Origin: Chloroflexota bacterium
GTDB lineage: Bacteria; Chloroflexota; Anaerolineae; J102
Length of the DNA stretch: 62,353 nt
Direction of reading: 5' to 3'
Assembly (NCBI GenBank): GCA_013151415.1
Contig: JAADII010000123.1
Location: forward strand, 1-62,353
The translations under genes and the position numbers were made by a program. Under the pieces are notes generated by a model. It worked only from the letters and a program-made list of their open reading frames with translations, was not told where the DNA came from and searched no databases. This document shows positions 51,944 to 60,791 of this stretch, piece after piece. How positions within the stretch are numbered: position 1 is the first letter of the stretch; each line of letters starts with the position of its first letter.

Positions 51944-52576
51944 ATGTCCACCATTCGCTTGCTTATCGTCGACGATCATCCTGTTGTGCGCGCGGGCATT
52001 CGCGGCATGTTGGCGGGCCAGCCCGATTTCGAAGTGGCGGGCGAGGCCAGCAATGGCGAAGAGGCTGTGGCGTTGTGCAACCGGTTGCGCCCCAATGTGG
52101 TCCTCATGGATCTGCGCATGCCACAAACCGACGGAGTCTCGGCCATCAAGCGCATCCGCAAACAATGGCCCGACGTGCATGTGTTGGTGCTCACCACCTA
52201 CGACAGCGACGCCGACATTTTGCGCGCGGTCGAGGCTGGCGCCACGGGTTATCTTCTCAAGGATGCACCGTTGGATGAATTGCATCGCGCCATTCGCGCG
52301 GCCGCACGCGGGGAAGCGGTGCTGGCCCCGCCTATTGCGGCCAAATTGATGCAGCAGATGCGCTCACCTGGCGAAGAGCGACTTAGCGGGCGCGAGTTGG
52401 AAATCCTTATGTTGGTGGCCGATGGCAAGAGCAACAAGGAGATCGCCCGTCATCTTCACATTAGCCAGGCGACAGTAAAGAGCCACCTTCTCAATATCTA
52501 CGAAAAACTAGGCGTTTCTGATCGCACCGCGGCCGTAACCGAGACCCTGAGACGAGGATATATTCGCCTAACATGA
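51944..52576 (+). CDS. NarL/LuxR-family response regulator
   Basis: 210 residues. The receiver domain has Asp56 (VVLMDLRMPQTDG), plus Thr/Lys of the switch (LTTYDSD, GYLLKDAPLDEL). The C-terminal LuxR-type HTH is ERLSGRELEILMLVADGKSNKEIARHL and KSHLLNIYEKLGV. It is phosphorylated by the kinase upstream and likely regulates the exporter operon. It is the last gene of the operon. Confidence 0.92.
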   Translation: MSTIRLLIVDDHPVVRAGIRGMLAGQPDFEVAGEASNGEEAVALCNRLRPNVVLMDLRMPQTDGVSAIKRIRKQWPDVHVLVLTTYDSDADILRAVEAGATGYLLKDAPLDELHRAIRAAARGEAVLAPPIAAKLMQQMRSPGEERLSGRELEILMLVADGKSNKEIARHLHISQATVKSHLLNIYEKLGVSDRTAAVTETLRRGYIRLT

Positions 52577-52713
52577 GCGGCGCGCTCGGCCAGAGGAAGT
52601 CGAAGTCGCGCCAGATTTTTTGGAGCGGGAATGCGAGAAGTGGGGTGGGGTGAAATCATATCAACAACAGGCCGCGGCTCGAGAACGTCGTCTCCTCTGA
52701 TGGCGCGCCCGAA

Positions 52714-52797
52714 ATGGGTTCATGCAGATGATCCTGGTCACCTGGTCGGATGCGACCCTGGTCACACGGCCAGGCAAAGCCTATTTGGTGAACCCAT
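52714..52797. other. Candidate structured RNA or mobile-element remnant
   Basis: Nested arms ATGGGTTCA (52714-52722) and TGAACCCAT (52789-52797), then CCTGGTC (52733-52739) and GGCCAGG (52768-52774), and an inner TCG/CGA hairpin. The tandem CCTGGTCAC motifs recall subterminal repeats of some transposons, but no transposase is present. In 52577-53053 I see no gene; the stretch holds this, a promoter and a hairpin. Confidence 0.4.
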
Positions 52798-52878
52798 CGG
52801 TGAACATTCCATGCGCAACCCGACCGCGCCTGACATCTTCTCCAATTCTTCAGCAGATATCAACTTTTGCGCCTTCAC

Positions 52879-52916
52879 ATTTTCTTAACCGATATTCAGG
52901 GTTACATTCCTATAAT
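52879..52916 (+). promoter_or_regulatory. Promoter block shared with 59355-59391
   Basis: ATTTTCTTAACCGAT (52879-52893) is followed by 17 nt and TATAAT (52911-52916). The same 15-base block precedes a TATAAT at 59386-59391. It drives the three-module secreted protein at 53054 with a leader of about 130 nt. Confidence 0.65.
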
Positions 52917-52969
52917 GATGGTCGGTTGGTCTCCGGCATCTGAACGACTCGCCCCCAACCCCCTGCTTC

Positions 52970-52990
52970 AACCGGCTTTAACCGGTTTTT
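52970..52990 (+). terminator. Attenuator-like hairpin in the 53054 leader
   Basis: AACCGG (52970-52975), six-base loop, CCGGTT (52982-52987) and a run of T. It lies between the promoter and the start codon, so it may act as an attenuator, or it may be one of the CCGGTT-type short palindromes. Confidence 0.4.
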
Positions 52991-53053
52991 CCCTCGCATA
53001 GCCTGCAAATTCATTTGCCGCCCCCCGCACACCATCCACGAAAGGAGTCTCCT

Positions 53054-56000
53054 ATGAAGCGCATCGTCTTGCCGGCCATCCTTTTGCTTGCGCTTTTCAC
53101 CGCGCCCCTCGTCTCTCGCAGAAGTTTGGCCGCCGCGCCGGCTCAATCCAACCAAACCGACATTCAGGGAGTGTTTCTCACCTTTCATTTGGAAGTGAGC
53201 AGGCTCAACCGCATTCAGTCCCTCTGGCCCAAGCTGGTGAACTTCATGACCCTGGCCGATAGCTACGGCGTCAAAGTCTCTCTTCAGTTTTCCGAACCCT
53301 GGGCCAGATACGTCTTCGAGCGCAATCTCACCAACGTGGTGGAAGCATGGGAAGCCAACGGCCACGAGATCGCGTTGCATCATCACGGCCCCACCCACAA
53401 ATTCTTCGACGGCTACACCGACCGGCCCGATCTCATCCGCACCGATGGCTGGTACGCGACCCCAGGCGTCTATAAAGGAGACATGGACGCGCTCATGACC
53501 TATCTCGACCCGCTGGCCGTCAATCCCATGCTCTCCGCGGGCATGTCCGACGCAGACACCGACTGGCCGGAGGGCGTGCTCTATTATGCGACCAAATACG
53601 AAGAAGAAAACTCCAAAGCCGATCTGATCAGCGTTCCCTGGCAGGCTCAATACAACGGCCACGAGGTCACCGTGGTCACCAACGCGGGTTACGCCATCGA
53701 TCATCTGGGCGACGCCGCGGTCACTCTGGCCGACATCGAAACGGCCTTGCAAAACGCGACGCCCGATCAGATCATGGGCCTGGTGGTCAACGACGACACG
53801 ATTCAAAATCGGTTCGACGAGATCGAACCGCTCTTCCAACTTTTGCAGCAATACGGCGTCCAGGCTCGCACCATCGTCGACGTGGTGGGAAACTATCAGC
53901 CGCCCGCGACCACGCCGACGGCCACGGCCACCCCCACGACTACTCCCACGACCACGACCACGCCGACAACCACGGCAACCCCGACGGTCACGACCACCCC
54001 GCCTCCCTTCACCCAGATTCCCGATGCGACCTACGGACAAAACGGCGACGTGCGCTATGTGAGCATCCCCAGCACCGATTGCGCCAATCTCACGGCCACG
54101 CCCATACAGGTGGGCGACTGGTTGGTCTACCCCAACCATGAACACAGCCGCAATTGCAGCGGCCCTGGGCCTTATCGCCGCTCGCTCTTTGGCTACAACC
54201 TCAACGATGGCAAGCTCTACCTGTTGCGGAACGATGGCGCAGGCGAAGCGCCCCTGCTCTATCAACCCGATCAAAATCTGCTCTATTGGACGACCACATT
54301 TGGCGGCACGGTGTTCATGCTCGACCCCAACGACTTCACGCTAAAAAAGAAGGTGTCGGTGCAAACCACCAGCGACAGCGCCGGGGTCTATCTGGACGGA
54401 CTTTACTACTTCGGCACGGTCAACACGCCCACCGACATTTGCCAGAATCCCATCAACGAAAATTGCGGCGCGGTCTTCGCCATCGACGCCCAGGGCAATG
54501 TGGTGCATACGCTGAACCTCGACGACGGCTTTCGCGCCTGGATCGGAACCGGTCTCACCGCCGACGGCCAGTATCTCTATATCGGTTCGGCCAAGCAAAC
54601 CAAGGGACAAGAGGGCGTGGAGGATGACTATCTCTACGGCTGTTCGGTCACCAAGGTCGATAAGGAGCTGAATGTCCTGGCCTCCTTCGATCCCGGTGAT
54701 TTCGGCTGCTATTACCTGCCCTTTGTGGGCGCGAACGCGGACTCGGTCTCGGGTGAAGTGGTTCCCGACGGAACGGGCCTGTGGGTGCAATATGTGCGAC
54801 CCAATGATGCGCCCGAGGGCGCAGGCCAGTTCAAGGTCGCGCTCTATCGCCTGAACACGGATTTGCAAGAGCAGTGCCGCGTGGAGTTCGACTTCGAACC
54901 GCAGACCCAGGCCGTGGGATTCTACGCCGCGCCCGTCGTGGATAAGGACGGCGTCGCCTATATCGCCATCACCGTCCCCGATGCGGCCAACACCCGCCGC
55001 GGTCAGCTTTTCAAAGTGACGAAAGATTGCCAGACCACGCTCCTGGCCGAAGCGTCCGGCGACTGGGCGCAGGCCTCGCCCACCCTGGCCGATGATCAGT
55101 ACGTTCTCTTCGCCACCGACGGCAAGCTGCAAATCTTGACCCTGGATGGGCAAAAGGTCAAGGAATACGACCTGGGATCGGACGCCCGCGTGCTCGGCGC
55201 TCCGGTCATCATCGATGGCGTCATCTACGTGGTTCAGGAAGATGGCGCAGTGAACGCCATCGAAAACGCGGGCGTGGGCGGCTATGGCGACGCGATCTGG
55301 CCCCGTTACCGAAAGGACAACCGGGGCTCGGCCGCACTGACCGCCCCGGCCGACAATTCCACCCCCACCCCGAGCGCCACGCCAACCCCCACGCGCACTG
55401 CCGGCGGCCTCTACCTGCCTCTCCTCTCCCACCTCCGCTCCTCTTCCTCTTCCACCCCCTCTCCCACACCCACGCGCACTTCCACCTCGCCCGCGACCGA
55501 GATCCGTTATCCACGCTTGCACGCCAATCTCTTCTCACGCGCGCCCGAAAATGAAGCCGCGTACGAGGCCCTCAGTCGCTACGGCGTCGTCACGACCGGT
55601 GCCATCTACTCCAACGGCAGCGAAGGAGGTTACGACCTGGGCCTGCGCCAGGGCCTGGGCTCCTGGGCCGACACCGATTACAACCTCACCAACGCCGGCC
55701 ATAGCTCCCTCTCTCAAGTCACCGTCTACGAGGCCAAGAAACGCAACCCCCGTCTCACCACATTCGCCCATCGCGGGCTGGCGCACATCGAGGCTTCGTA
55801 CTTCGGCTACGGCGCGAATAGCCCTCAGCGCTGGTTCATCGACCGCCTCAGTCCCCGCTGGTTCGCCTACACTCCGCTCATCGAGCTGCAAGAGCCGGTG
55901 ACCCGCACTTCGCAGATCACCTTCCGCTTCCGGCCCGAGGATGTGCAACAATGGCGGGACTGGGGTGTGCGCGGGGGCGAGGAGCTGGGCCTGACCCATT

Positions 56001-57295
56001 GGCGACCATCCAATCGCTATGACTGGCACTACCTGAGCTTTTTCGACAACGAGGCCGGAGCCGGTCGGGGCACTGTGGAGATCATGGCCATCCAGAGTCT
56101 GGACGCACAGACGGGAGAGGTCACCGTGGCGGTGAGGTTCGTCAACGGCAATCCCAAGCGGGCCATTTATGGTCGGCCCCAAAAATATCCCGCCGGTAGC
56201 CGGGCCGGCATCGCGCCCCATTCATCCCAGAGCTTCGGTTCACCCGCCTTTCTGATGAATCGCTTCTGCCTGGACGGAGAGCCGTCCGGCTGCGAGCAAA
56301 CCATGGTGGATGGCATGGATTGGGTGGGGGCGGCCCAGGAATATGTGCGAGAAATTTTGTTGCCCTCGCGCTATCCTTTGGGCGCAGCAGACGAGACCTG
56401 GTTGGTGGACGGCGTGATGATGGACGCCGATGACGATGATTGGAAGCCCTACGGCTTTCGCCTGGGCGATCCCACCGGGCCTTTGGGCTTTCATCTTGAC
56501 CTGAATTTGGATGGTCAGGTGGATGATCCGGCCGAGGTCGAAGCCCGCCTGCCGACGGTGTATGAGGAGTACGCCCGACGACTGAAAGCCGAGGCCGCGA
56601 GCATGGGCCGAGAGCTTTACGTCATCAAGAACGGCGAATTCAACACGCTGCCGAGACCCTATCACAATGGCCGCCAGTTCGAAGATTTCGACGGCGGCTT
56701 TCAGGAAAGTTATCCTCAGGCCCTGCAACAATACATTCAGCTTTTCACACCGGGCAATCTGGCCGAACCAATCTATGTGGTCGTGCGGGAGCGAGACCGC
56801 AGCGCGCTCTACGAACATAACTTCCCCGCGCATCGCAACATCATGGCTCTCACCCTGGTGTTCGGCGACGGCTTCTACGGCCACACCGGCTCCCACGCCA
56901 CGCGCATTCGGGCCTTATATGAGGATCCATCGGGATGGGCCGGTCAGCCCGAAGACTGGTTCGACGAGTTCAGCGTCGATCCTCAGGGTTATGCGGCCGA
57001 CCATCCCCTGTATGCGGGCGACGATCGCAGCGATTATTTGGGCTGGTTGGGCAAGGCGCTTGCCCCGGCCTATGAAATCCCAGACGCGCCCGGCGTCTAC
57101 CGTCGCGATTTCGAACACGGCGCGGCCCTCTACAGCCACCGGGGCGGCGTCGTCACCCTGGACCCGCCCTTGCGTCGCATCTGTGGCGTGGACCCGGGCA
57201 ACGACGGTTCGCTGGTGAGCAAGCTCACCCTGCCACCGCGCGGGGGCGCGATTTTGCGTCGGGACCAGAACACCGGATTTTGTCCTCTCAACTGA
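53054..57295 (+). CDS. Secreted three-module protein: NodB-like, PQQ-type propeller, glycosidase-like
   Basis: 1,413 residues from ATG 53054 (AAAGGAG upstream). A signal peptide spans 1-27. Residues 30-285 look like a polysaccharide-deacetylase (NodB) barrel, with HEIALHHHGPTHK matching the metal-binding segment but GVFLTFHLEVS in place of the usual Asp-Asp motif. A Thr-Pro linker (285-317) leads to a PQQ-like propeller (320-770), then a second linker with LYLPLLSHL. Residues 817-1413 resemble a TIM-barrel glycosidase region (TTFAHRGLAHIEASYFGYG, ELYVIKNGEFNTLP). The glycan target is unknown, and the third module is the least certain. Confidence 0.75.
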   Translation: MKRIVLPAILLLALFTAPLVSRRSLAAAPAQSNQTDIQGVFLTFHLEVSRLNRIQSLWPKLVNFMTLADSYGVKVSLQFSEPWARYVFERNLTNVVEAWEANGHEIALHHHGPTHKFFDGYTDRPDLIRTDGWYATPGVYKGDMDALMTYLDPLAVNPMLSAGMSDADTDWPEGVLYYATKYEEENSKADLISVPWQAQYNGHEVTVVTNAGYAIDHLGDAAVTLADIETALQNATPDQIMGLVVNDDTIQNRFDEIEPLFQLLQQYGVQARTIVDVVGNYQPPATTPTATATPTTTPTTTTTPTTTATPTVTTTPPPFTQIPDATYGQNGDVRYVSIPSTDCANLTATPIQVGDWLVYPNHEHSRNCSGPGPYRRSLFGYNLNDGKLYLLRNDGAGEAPLLYQPDQNLLYWTTTFGGTVFMLDPNDFTLKKKVSVQTTSDSAGVYLDGLYYFGTVNTPTDICQNPINENCGAVFAIDAQGNVVHTLNLDDGFRAWIGTGLTADGQYLYIGSAKQTKGQEGVEDDYLYGCSVTKVDKELNVLASFDPGDFGCYYLPFVGANADSVSGEVVPDGTGLWVQYVRPNDAPEGAGQFKVALYRLNTDLQEQCRVEFDFEPQTQAVGFYAAPVVDKDGVAYIAITVPDAANTRRGQLFKVTKDCQTTLLAEASGDWAQASPTLADDQYVLFATDGKLQILTLDGQKVKEYDLGSDARVLGAPVIIDGVIYVVQEDGAVNAIENAGVGGYGDAIWPRYRKDNRGSAALTAPADNSTPTPSATPTPTRTAGGLYLPLLSHLRSSSSSTPSPTPTRTSTSPATEIRYPRLHANLFSRAPENEAAYEALSRYGVVTTGAIYSNGSEGGYDLGLRQGLGSWADTDYNLTNAGHSSLSQVTVYEAKKRNPRLTTFAHRGLAHIEASYFGYGANSPQRWFIDRLSPRWFAYTPLIELQEPVTRTSQITFRFRPEDVQQWRDWGVRGGEELGLTHWRPSNRYDWHYLSFFDNEAGAGRGTVEIMAIQSLDAQTGEVTVAVRFVNGNPKRAIYGRPQKYPAGSRAGIAPHSSQSFGSPAFLMNRFCLDGEPSGCEQTMVDGMDWVGAAQEYVREILLPSRYPLGAADETWLVDGVMMDADDDDWKPYGFRLGDPTGPLGFHLDLNLDGQVDDPAEVEARLPTVYEEYARRLKAEAASMGRELYVIKNGEFNTLPRPYHNGRQFEDFDGGFQESYPQALQQYIQLFTPGNLAEPIYVVVRERDRSALYEHNFPAHRNIMALTLVFGDGFYGHTGSHATRIRALYEDPSGWAGQPEDWFDEFSVDPQGYAADHPLYAGDDRSDYLGWLGKALAPAYEIPDAPGVYRRDFEHGAALYSHRGGVVTLDPPLRRICGVDPGNDGSLVSKLTLPPRGGAILRRDQNTGFCPLN
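53907..54005 (+). repeat. Thr-Pro linker-coding repeat
   Basis: About 100 bp of CCNACN units encoding Thr, Pro and Ala between the NodB-like and propeller modules. Such repeats are prone to length change. Confidence 0.85.
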
Positions 57296-57313
57296 CTCAG
57301 AGGCCGACCAAAC

Positions 57314-59335
57314 ATGATGACTCGCACCCACTCCGGCTTTCCACTTCTGCTCTTGCTGATGACGATAGTCGCCGCGACGATGATCGCGCCCGCGTCGGCG
57401 GCGGTTCATCTCACCGGCGGGAGCGCGCTCGAGAGCGAATATGGGCCGACGACCGACGGCATTCAGTCCGCCTTTCTCCTCGCCTTTCTCGCCTGCAACA
57501 CCGCGGCCACCGACTGTCGCGACCCGCGCAACCACCTCGTCTTCCTGGCCCAATCGGACGACGGCGTTCATTGGAGCCTGGTTCCGAATTGGCAACCTCA
57601 CTCCGGCAGCGTGCCCGACGTCATTCGGCGGGGCGACGCGCTCTACATCTACACCGGAGGATGGGTGCGACGCTACCGCTTCAGCACGCAGACATGGGAG
57701 GACCCCGCGCCCGTCACTTTAATCGACCCGGACGCGGATTCAGGCATGTTCGCCGACCCCAGCCTGATAGTGGACGAACAGGGCCGGTTGGTGATGTTCT
57801 ATTTATTGGCCCGCAAGAATCAGGACCCGGCCCGCTGTGCGCCGGGCGAGACCTCGTGCGTCAAAACTTTTCATAGCGCAATCGAGGTGGAGGGCAGTGA
57901 CGGCGCGGAGTTCGTAGCCGAACCGGGTCATCGCTTGCAAATCACCATCGATTCATCCGGCTCGGCTTCAGACCCGGACATCTTCTACGACGGCTCGCGT
58001 TACGTGCTCTACATTTCGCGCGGAAACAATATCCAGGTGTACACCGGCGAGACGCTGCACGGAAGCTACGCGCTGTTGGATTCGTTACCCGACGGGTTTC
58101 TGACTCATGGGCCGGGCGGCACGCCCGCGGGCCACTTCGACCCAACGACCGCGCGCTACTGGACTTTCGCGCCCGCGCGCGGAAGCATCAGCCGGGCGGA
58201 GCACGCATCCCTAAACACATTTCTCAATGAAAACGACTTTGTCACCATTCTCGAACCCGGCGACATCGGCCTGGCCCCGAGCTATATCCTGGGTAGCCCA
58301 GGCTTCGCCCTGAACACCCCCGGCCCTGCGCCCACAGCCACCGCATCGCCCACCCCGGCCGCGTCCTCAACCCCGACCGTCACGCCAACCCCCGCCCCGA
58401 CATCCACAGCCACACCGACGGCCGGCGACATCATCTCCCACACCATTTGGCCTCGCCAAACCGATCCCGCCATCGACGACTGGCTGGAGCCGCATTACCT
58501 CTATCTCGATCCCGACCGGTCTCTGGGCGATACGCTTTTCGTCCACTTGCCCGGCTCTTTTGGCAAACCGGTCAACTATCAACTCATCCTGCAAGAGGTC
58601 GCGCGCGCGGACGTTCCCGCCATCGGTTTGCGCTATCCCAACCGCTGGACCGTGGCGGGCCTTTGCCGCAACGACCCGGACCCGGATTGCCACGAACATG
58701 TGCGCGCGGAAATCCTCGACGGCGTCGACCGCACCGCGCTGGTCAACATCAGCCCGGCCAACTCGCTGCAAAATCGCCTGGCCAAACTCCTGCAATATCT
58801 GAATGGCCGCTTCCCGGACGCGGGCTGGGATCGGTTCTTGGATGGCGACGCGCCGCGCTGGTCGAAAATCATCGTCTCCGGCCATTCGCAGGGCGGCGGG
58901 CACGCCGCGTTCATCGCCAAAGAACATGAGGTGCGCCGGGTGATGATGTTCGGCTCGCCCGCGGACAATCGCGACGACAAGCCCGCGGCCTGGCTGCTCA
59001 AACCGCATCAAACGCCGTCGAACCGCTATTACGGATTCAATCACAAGCGCGAGCGCGGCGCGAATCAGCAATATCTGGCCTGGGGCTTGCTGGGATTGAA
59101 CGCGTTTGGGCCGGTTGTGCTGGTGGATGAGGTCTCACCCCCTTACCGCGGCAGCCATCAACTCACCACCGACGCGCTCCCCCGCACCGGCGATTACGCA
59201 GACGCGCACGGCAGCACAGTGGTGGACCGCAAAACGCCCCACTTGGCCGACGGCTCGCCTCTTTTTGCGCCGGTCTGGCGCGCGATGTGCTGCGGCGCGC
59301 CCCAGTCTCTCTTCCTCCCTCAGATACGAAAGTAA
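57314..59335 (+). CDS. Secreted propeller-alpha/beta hydrolase fusion (BPSS1187-like)
   Basis: 673 residues. A signal peptide at 1-29 is followed by a five-bladed propeller like those of GH43 and related proteins (30-335: HLVFLAQSDDGVHWSLV, GMFADPSLIVDEQGR). After a Thr-Pro linker (338-374), the C-terminal half has the nucleophile elbow SGHSQGGGHAAF (Ser525), similar to BPSS1187-type hydrolases. The late catalytic His is likely in DAHGS. It follows the previous gene by 18 bp and so is probably in one transcript. The substrate is unknown, perhaps an ester on a plant or microbial glycan. Confidence 0.75.
   Translation: MMTRTHSGFPLLLLLMTIVAATMIAPASAAVHLTGGSALESEYGPTTDGIQSAFLLAFLACNTAATDCRDPRNHLVFLAQSDDGVHWSLVPNWQPHSGSVPDVIRRGDALYIYTGGWVRRYRFSTQTWEDPAPVTLIDPDADSGMFADPSLIVDEQGRLVMFYLLARKNQDPARCAPGETSCVKTFHSAIEVEGSDGAEFVAEPGHRLQITIDSSGSASDPDIFYDGSRYVLYISRGNNIQVYTGETLHGSYALLDSLPDGFLTHGPGGTPAGHFDPTTARYWTFAPARGSISRAEHASLNTFLNENDFVTILEPGDIGLAPSYILGSPGFALNTPGPAPTATASPTPAASSTPTVTPTPAPTSTATPTAGDIISHTIWPRQTDPAIDDWLEPHYLYLDPDRSLGDTLFVHLPGSFGKPVNYQLILQEVARADVPAIGLRYPNRWTVAGLCRNDPDPDCHEHVRAEILDGVDRTALVNISPANSLQNRLAKLLQYLNGRFPDAGWDRFLDGDAPRWSKIIVSGHSQGGGHAAFIAKEHEVRRVMMFGSPADNRDDKPAAWLLKPHQTPSNRYYGFNHKRERGANQQYLAWGLLGLNAFGPVVLVDEVSPPYRGSHQLTTDALPRTGDYADAHGSTVVDRKTPHLADGSPLFAPVWRAMCCGAPQSLFLPQIRK
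58325..58432 (+). repeat. Thr-Pro linker-coding repeat
   Basis: Low-complexity Pro/Thr/Ala-coding run joining the two modules of the propeller-hydrolase protein. Confidence 0.8.
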
Positions 59336-59354
59336 GGAAACACATCACCTTCAT

Positions 59355-59391
59355 ATTTTCTTAACCGATGTTTAGAAGGGTGTTCTATAAT
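59355..59391 (+). promoter_or_regulatory. Promoter block shared with 52879-52916
   Basis: ATTTTCTTAACCGAT (59355-59369), 16 nt, TATAAT (59386-59391). The spacer is one base shorter than in the other copy. It drives the small lipoprotein gene at 59425, with a leader of about 27 nt. Confidence 0.65.
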
Positions 59392-59424
59392 GGAATTAAA
59401 CTTACTTCGAGAGGAGAGGCCCCC

Positions 59425-59895
59425 ATGTCGCGTACAGGATACATTCCCCACCTGATCTTTTTGCTCTCGCTATCTCTGGCTCTTGGCGCTTGCGCCATTC
59501 CCGCCTCGCAAGACGCGCCCGCTTTCGACAAGGTGATCTTGCGCGATGTGACCGTGCTCAAGGGCGGCCGCGTCGTCGAATTGCAAAGCGACGGCGCGGT
59601 GGAAGTGGTCATCGTCGCGCCCGGTGGAAAGGAAACGCGCTACGCGTCGCGGGTCTCGGCGGACAAGGTGGCCGAGTTGGCGAGATTGTTGGACGAACAT
59701 CGATTCACAGAAATCGAAATCGCCTTTCGCGCGCCGGTTCCCGACGAAGCGCGGCCCGAAATCGAGGTGGTGTGGTCATCGGGCGAACGCACGGTTGTGG
59801 CCAAATGGGCCAACGATGTTCACCCCGACTTCGACGCCATCTACGAGTGGCTGCTCCGGCTTGCGGATGAGATCGTCGAGAATAGCGGAGGATAA
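59425..59895 (+). CDS. Small lipoprotein of unknown function
   Basis: 156 residues. The N-terminus is a lipoprotein signal (LIFLLSLSLALGAC with the lipobox Cys). The rest is compact and beta-rich with charged loops (VDKVAELARLL-like helix, EIEVVWSSGERTVVAKW). It resembles small surface proteins with an emfourin-like pattern, but I cannot assign a family. GAGGAGAG precedes ATG 59425, and the strong promoter at 59355-59391 suggests good expression. Confidence 0.7.
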   Translation: MSRTGYIPHLIFLLSLSLALGACAIPASQDAPAFDKVILRDVTVLKGGRVVELQSDGAVEVVIVAPGGKETRYASRVSADKVAELARLLDEHRFTEIEIAFRAPVPDEARPEIEVVWSSGERTVVAKWANDVHPDFDAIYEWLLRLADEIVENSGG

Positions 59896-59935
59896 GCGTC
59901 GTCTCCAGGTCCATCGTCTGTTCTCAGAGCAGTCC

Positions 59936-60117
59936 GACGGCGGGCCAGCCCGCTCCGACACCGATGAAAACCACTTGCGCCGACCAACGTAGAGCAAAGT
60001 GGACCAAGATAGACGACGGGTCTTTTGGTCCATGTTTGTCCTATGGTCTATGTTGGTCTGACCGCTCATCACGATATGACCTTTCCGACCGACTTCGGAC
60101 GCTATTTACAAACCAGG
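59936..60117 (+). repeat. Palindromic repeat element, copy B (core 59982-60058)
   Basis: The core begins GACCAACGTAGAGC and ends GGTCTATGTTGGTC and is the reverse complement of copy A with few mismatches. The left flank has CCGATGAAAACC after a GC-rich palindrome. The right flank has ACTTCGGACGCTATTTACAAA, shared with copy C. The gene at 60127 starts just after it. Confidence 0.8.
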
Positions 60118-60126
60118 ACGCCAAAC

Positions 60127-60759
60127 ATGACCAACATCATTCATCGCGAACGCCCATCGTCGTGGCAACGCAACCCCTGGCTCGCCCTGCTCGCCTTCGC
60201 GTTCACCGCTTTCATGGCCGCGTATGAGGGCTGGTCGGCCGAAGACCTGGCCTGGAGCTTCTGGTTGGCCGGGCTGCTGTTCGGGTTCGTCTATCTGGTA
60301 GTCTATCATATCGCGCAGCGCGACAACGAAACCTGGGGGCTGTACTTTTTCCTGTTCTTCTTCTATTTCATTTTCGCGGGGTTTCTTCACATCACCTTTT
60401 CCTGGATGGCCTGGGACATGACGGGAGCGGAGATGCCCCCTCTGTTTTCCACCGCGCCGGCAGCCGTTGCTCGGGCTGCGCGCGAACGATGGCCTTTTCT
60501 TCTGGCCGCGGCCATAAACGTCTTGCCCGACTACATTCTCGACGCTCGCACCGTCCACTTCACCGATCTGGGCAAACCTTTGTTCGTCAGAGACATCTTC
60601 CGCATGATCGCGCTTATCTTCATCCTGGTTCCGCTCACCATGCTCGAAGCCGGCCTTTTCGCGCTTTATGCCGTCCTGCTGGTCTATTTCACGCCTTGGG
60701 ATAGCTTACGCCAAATTGGGCGACGACTTCGACGTGGATTCATCGATAAATCGCACTGA
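60127..60759 (+). CDS. Polytopic membrane protein of unknown function
   Basis: 210 residues from ATG 60127. There are five or six hydrophobic helices (LALLAFAFTAFMAA, FWLAGLLFGFVYLVVYHIA, YFFLFFFYFIFAGFLHITF, FRMIALIFILVPLTMLEAG). No conserved motif that I recognise is present. The palindromic repeat copy B directly precedes it and no clear Shine-Dalgarno is seen. It is separated by 32 bp from the next secreted protein gene. Confidence 0.6.
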   Translation: MTNIIHRERPSSWQRNPWLALLAFAFTAFMAAYEGWSAEDLAWSFWLAGLLFGFVYLVVYHIAQRDNETWGLYFFLFFFYFIFAGFLHITFSWMAWDMTGAEMPPLFSTAPAAVARAARERWPFLLAAAINVLPDYILDARTVHFTDLGKPLFVRDIFRMIALIFILVPLTMLEAGLFALYAVLLVYFTPWDSLRQIGRRLRRGFIDKSH

Positions 60760-60791
60760 CAATCTGTTTTCACCGAGCAAAGGAGGAAAAC

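Noticed and set aside
52631-52888. An 85-codon frame between the response regulator and the secreted protein
   Set aside because: No Shine-Dalgarno, no motif, and it overlaps the structured stretch and the promoter block.
53907-54005. CRISPR-like or minisatellite array
   Set aside because: The repeats code for a Thr-Pro linker in frame and have no spacers; the same holds at 1-120, 58325-58432 and 61405-61628.
52910-54274. A 454-codon minus-strand frame
   Set aside because: Antisense to the secreted three-module protein; Gly/Arg-rich low complexity from the Thr-Pro linker.
54341-55522. A 393-codon minus-strand frame
   Set aside because: Antisense to the PQQ-type propeller module, with no motif or ribosome-binding site.
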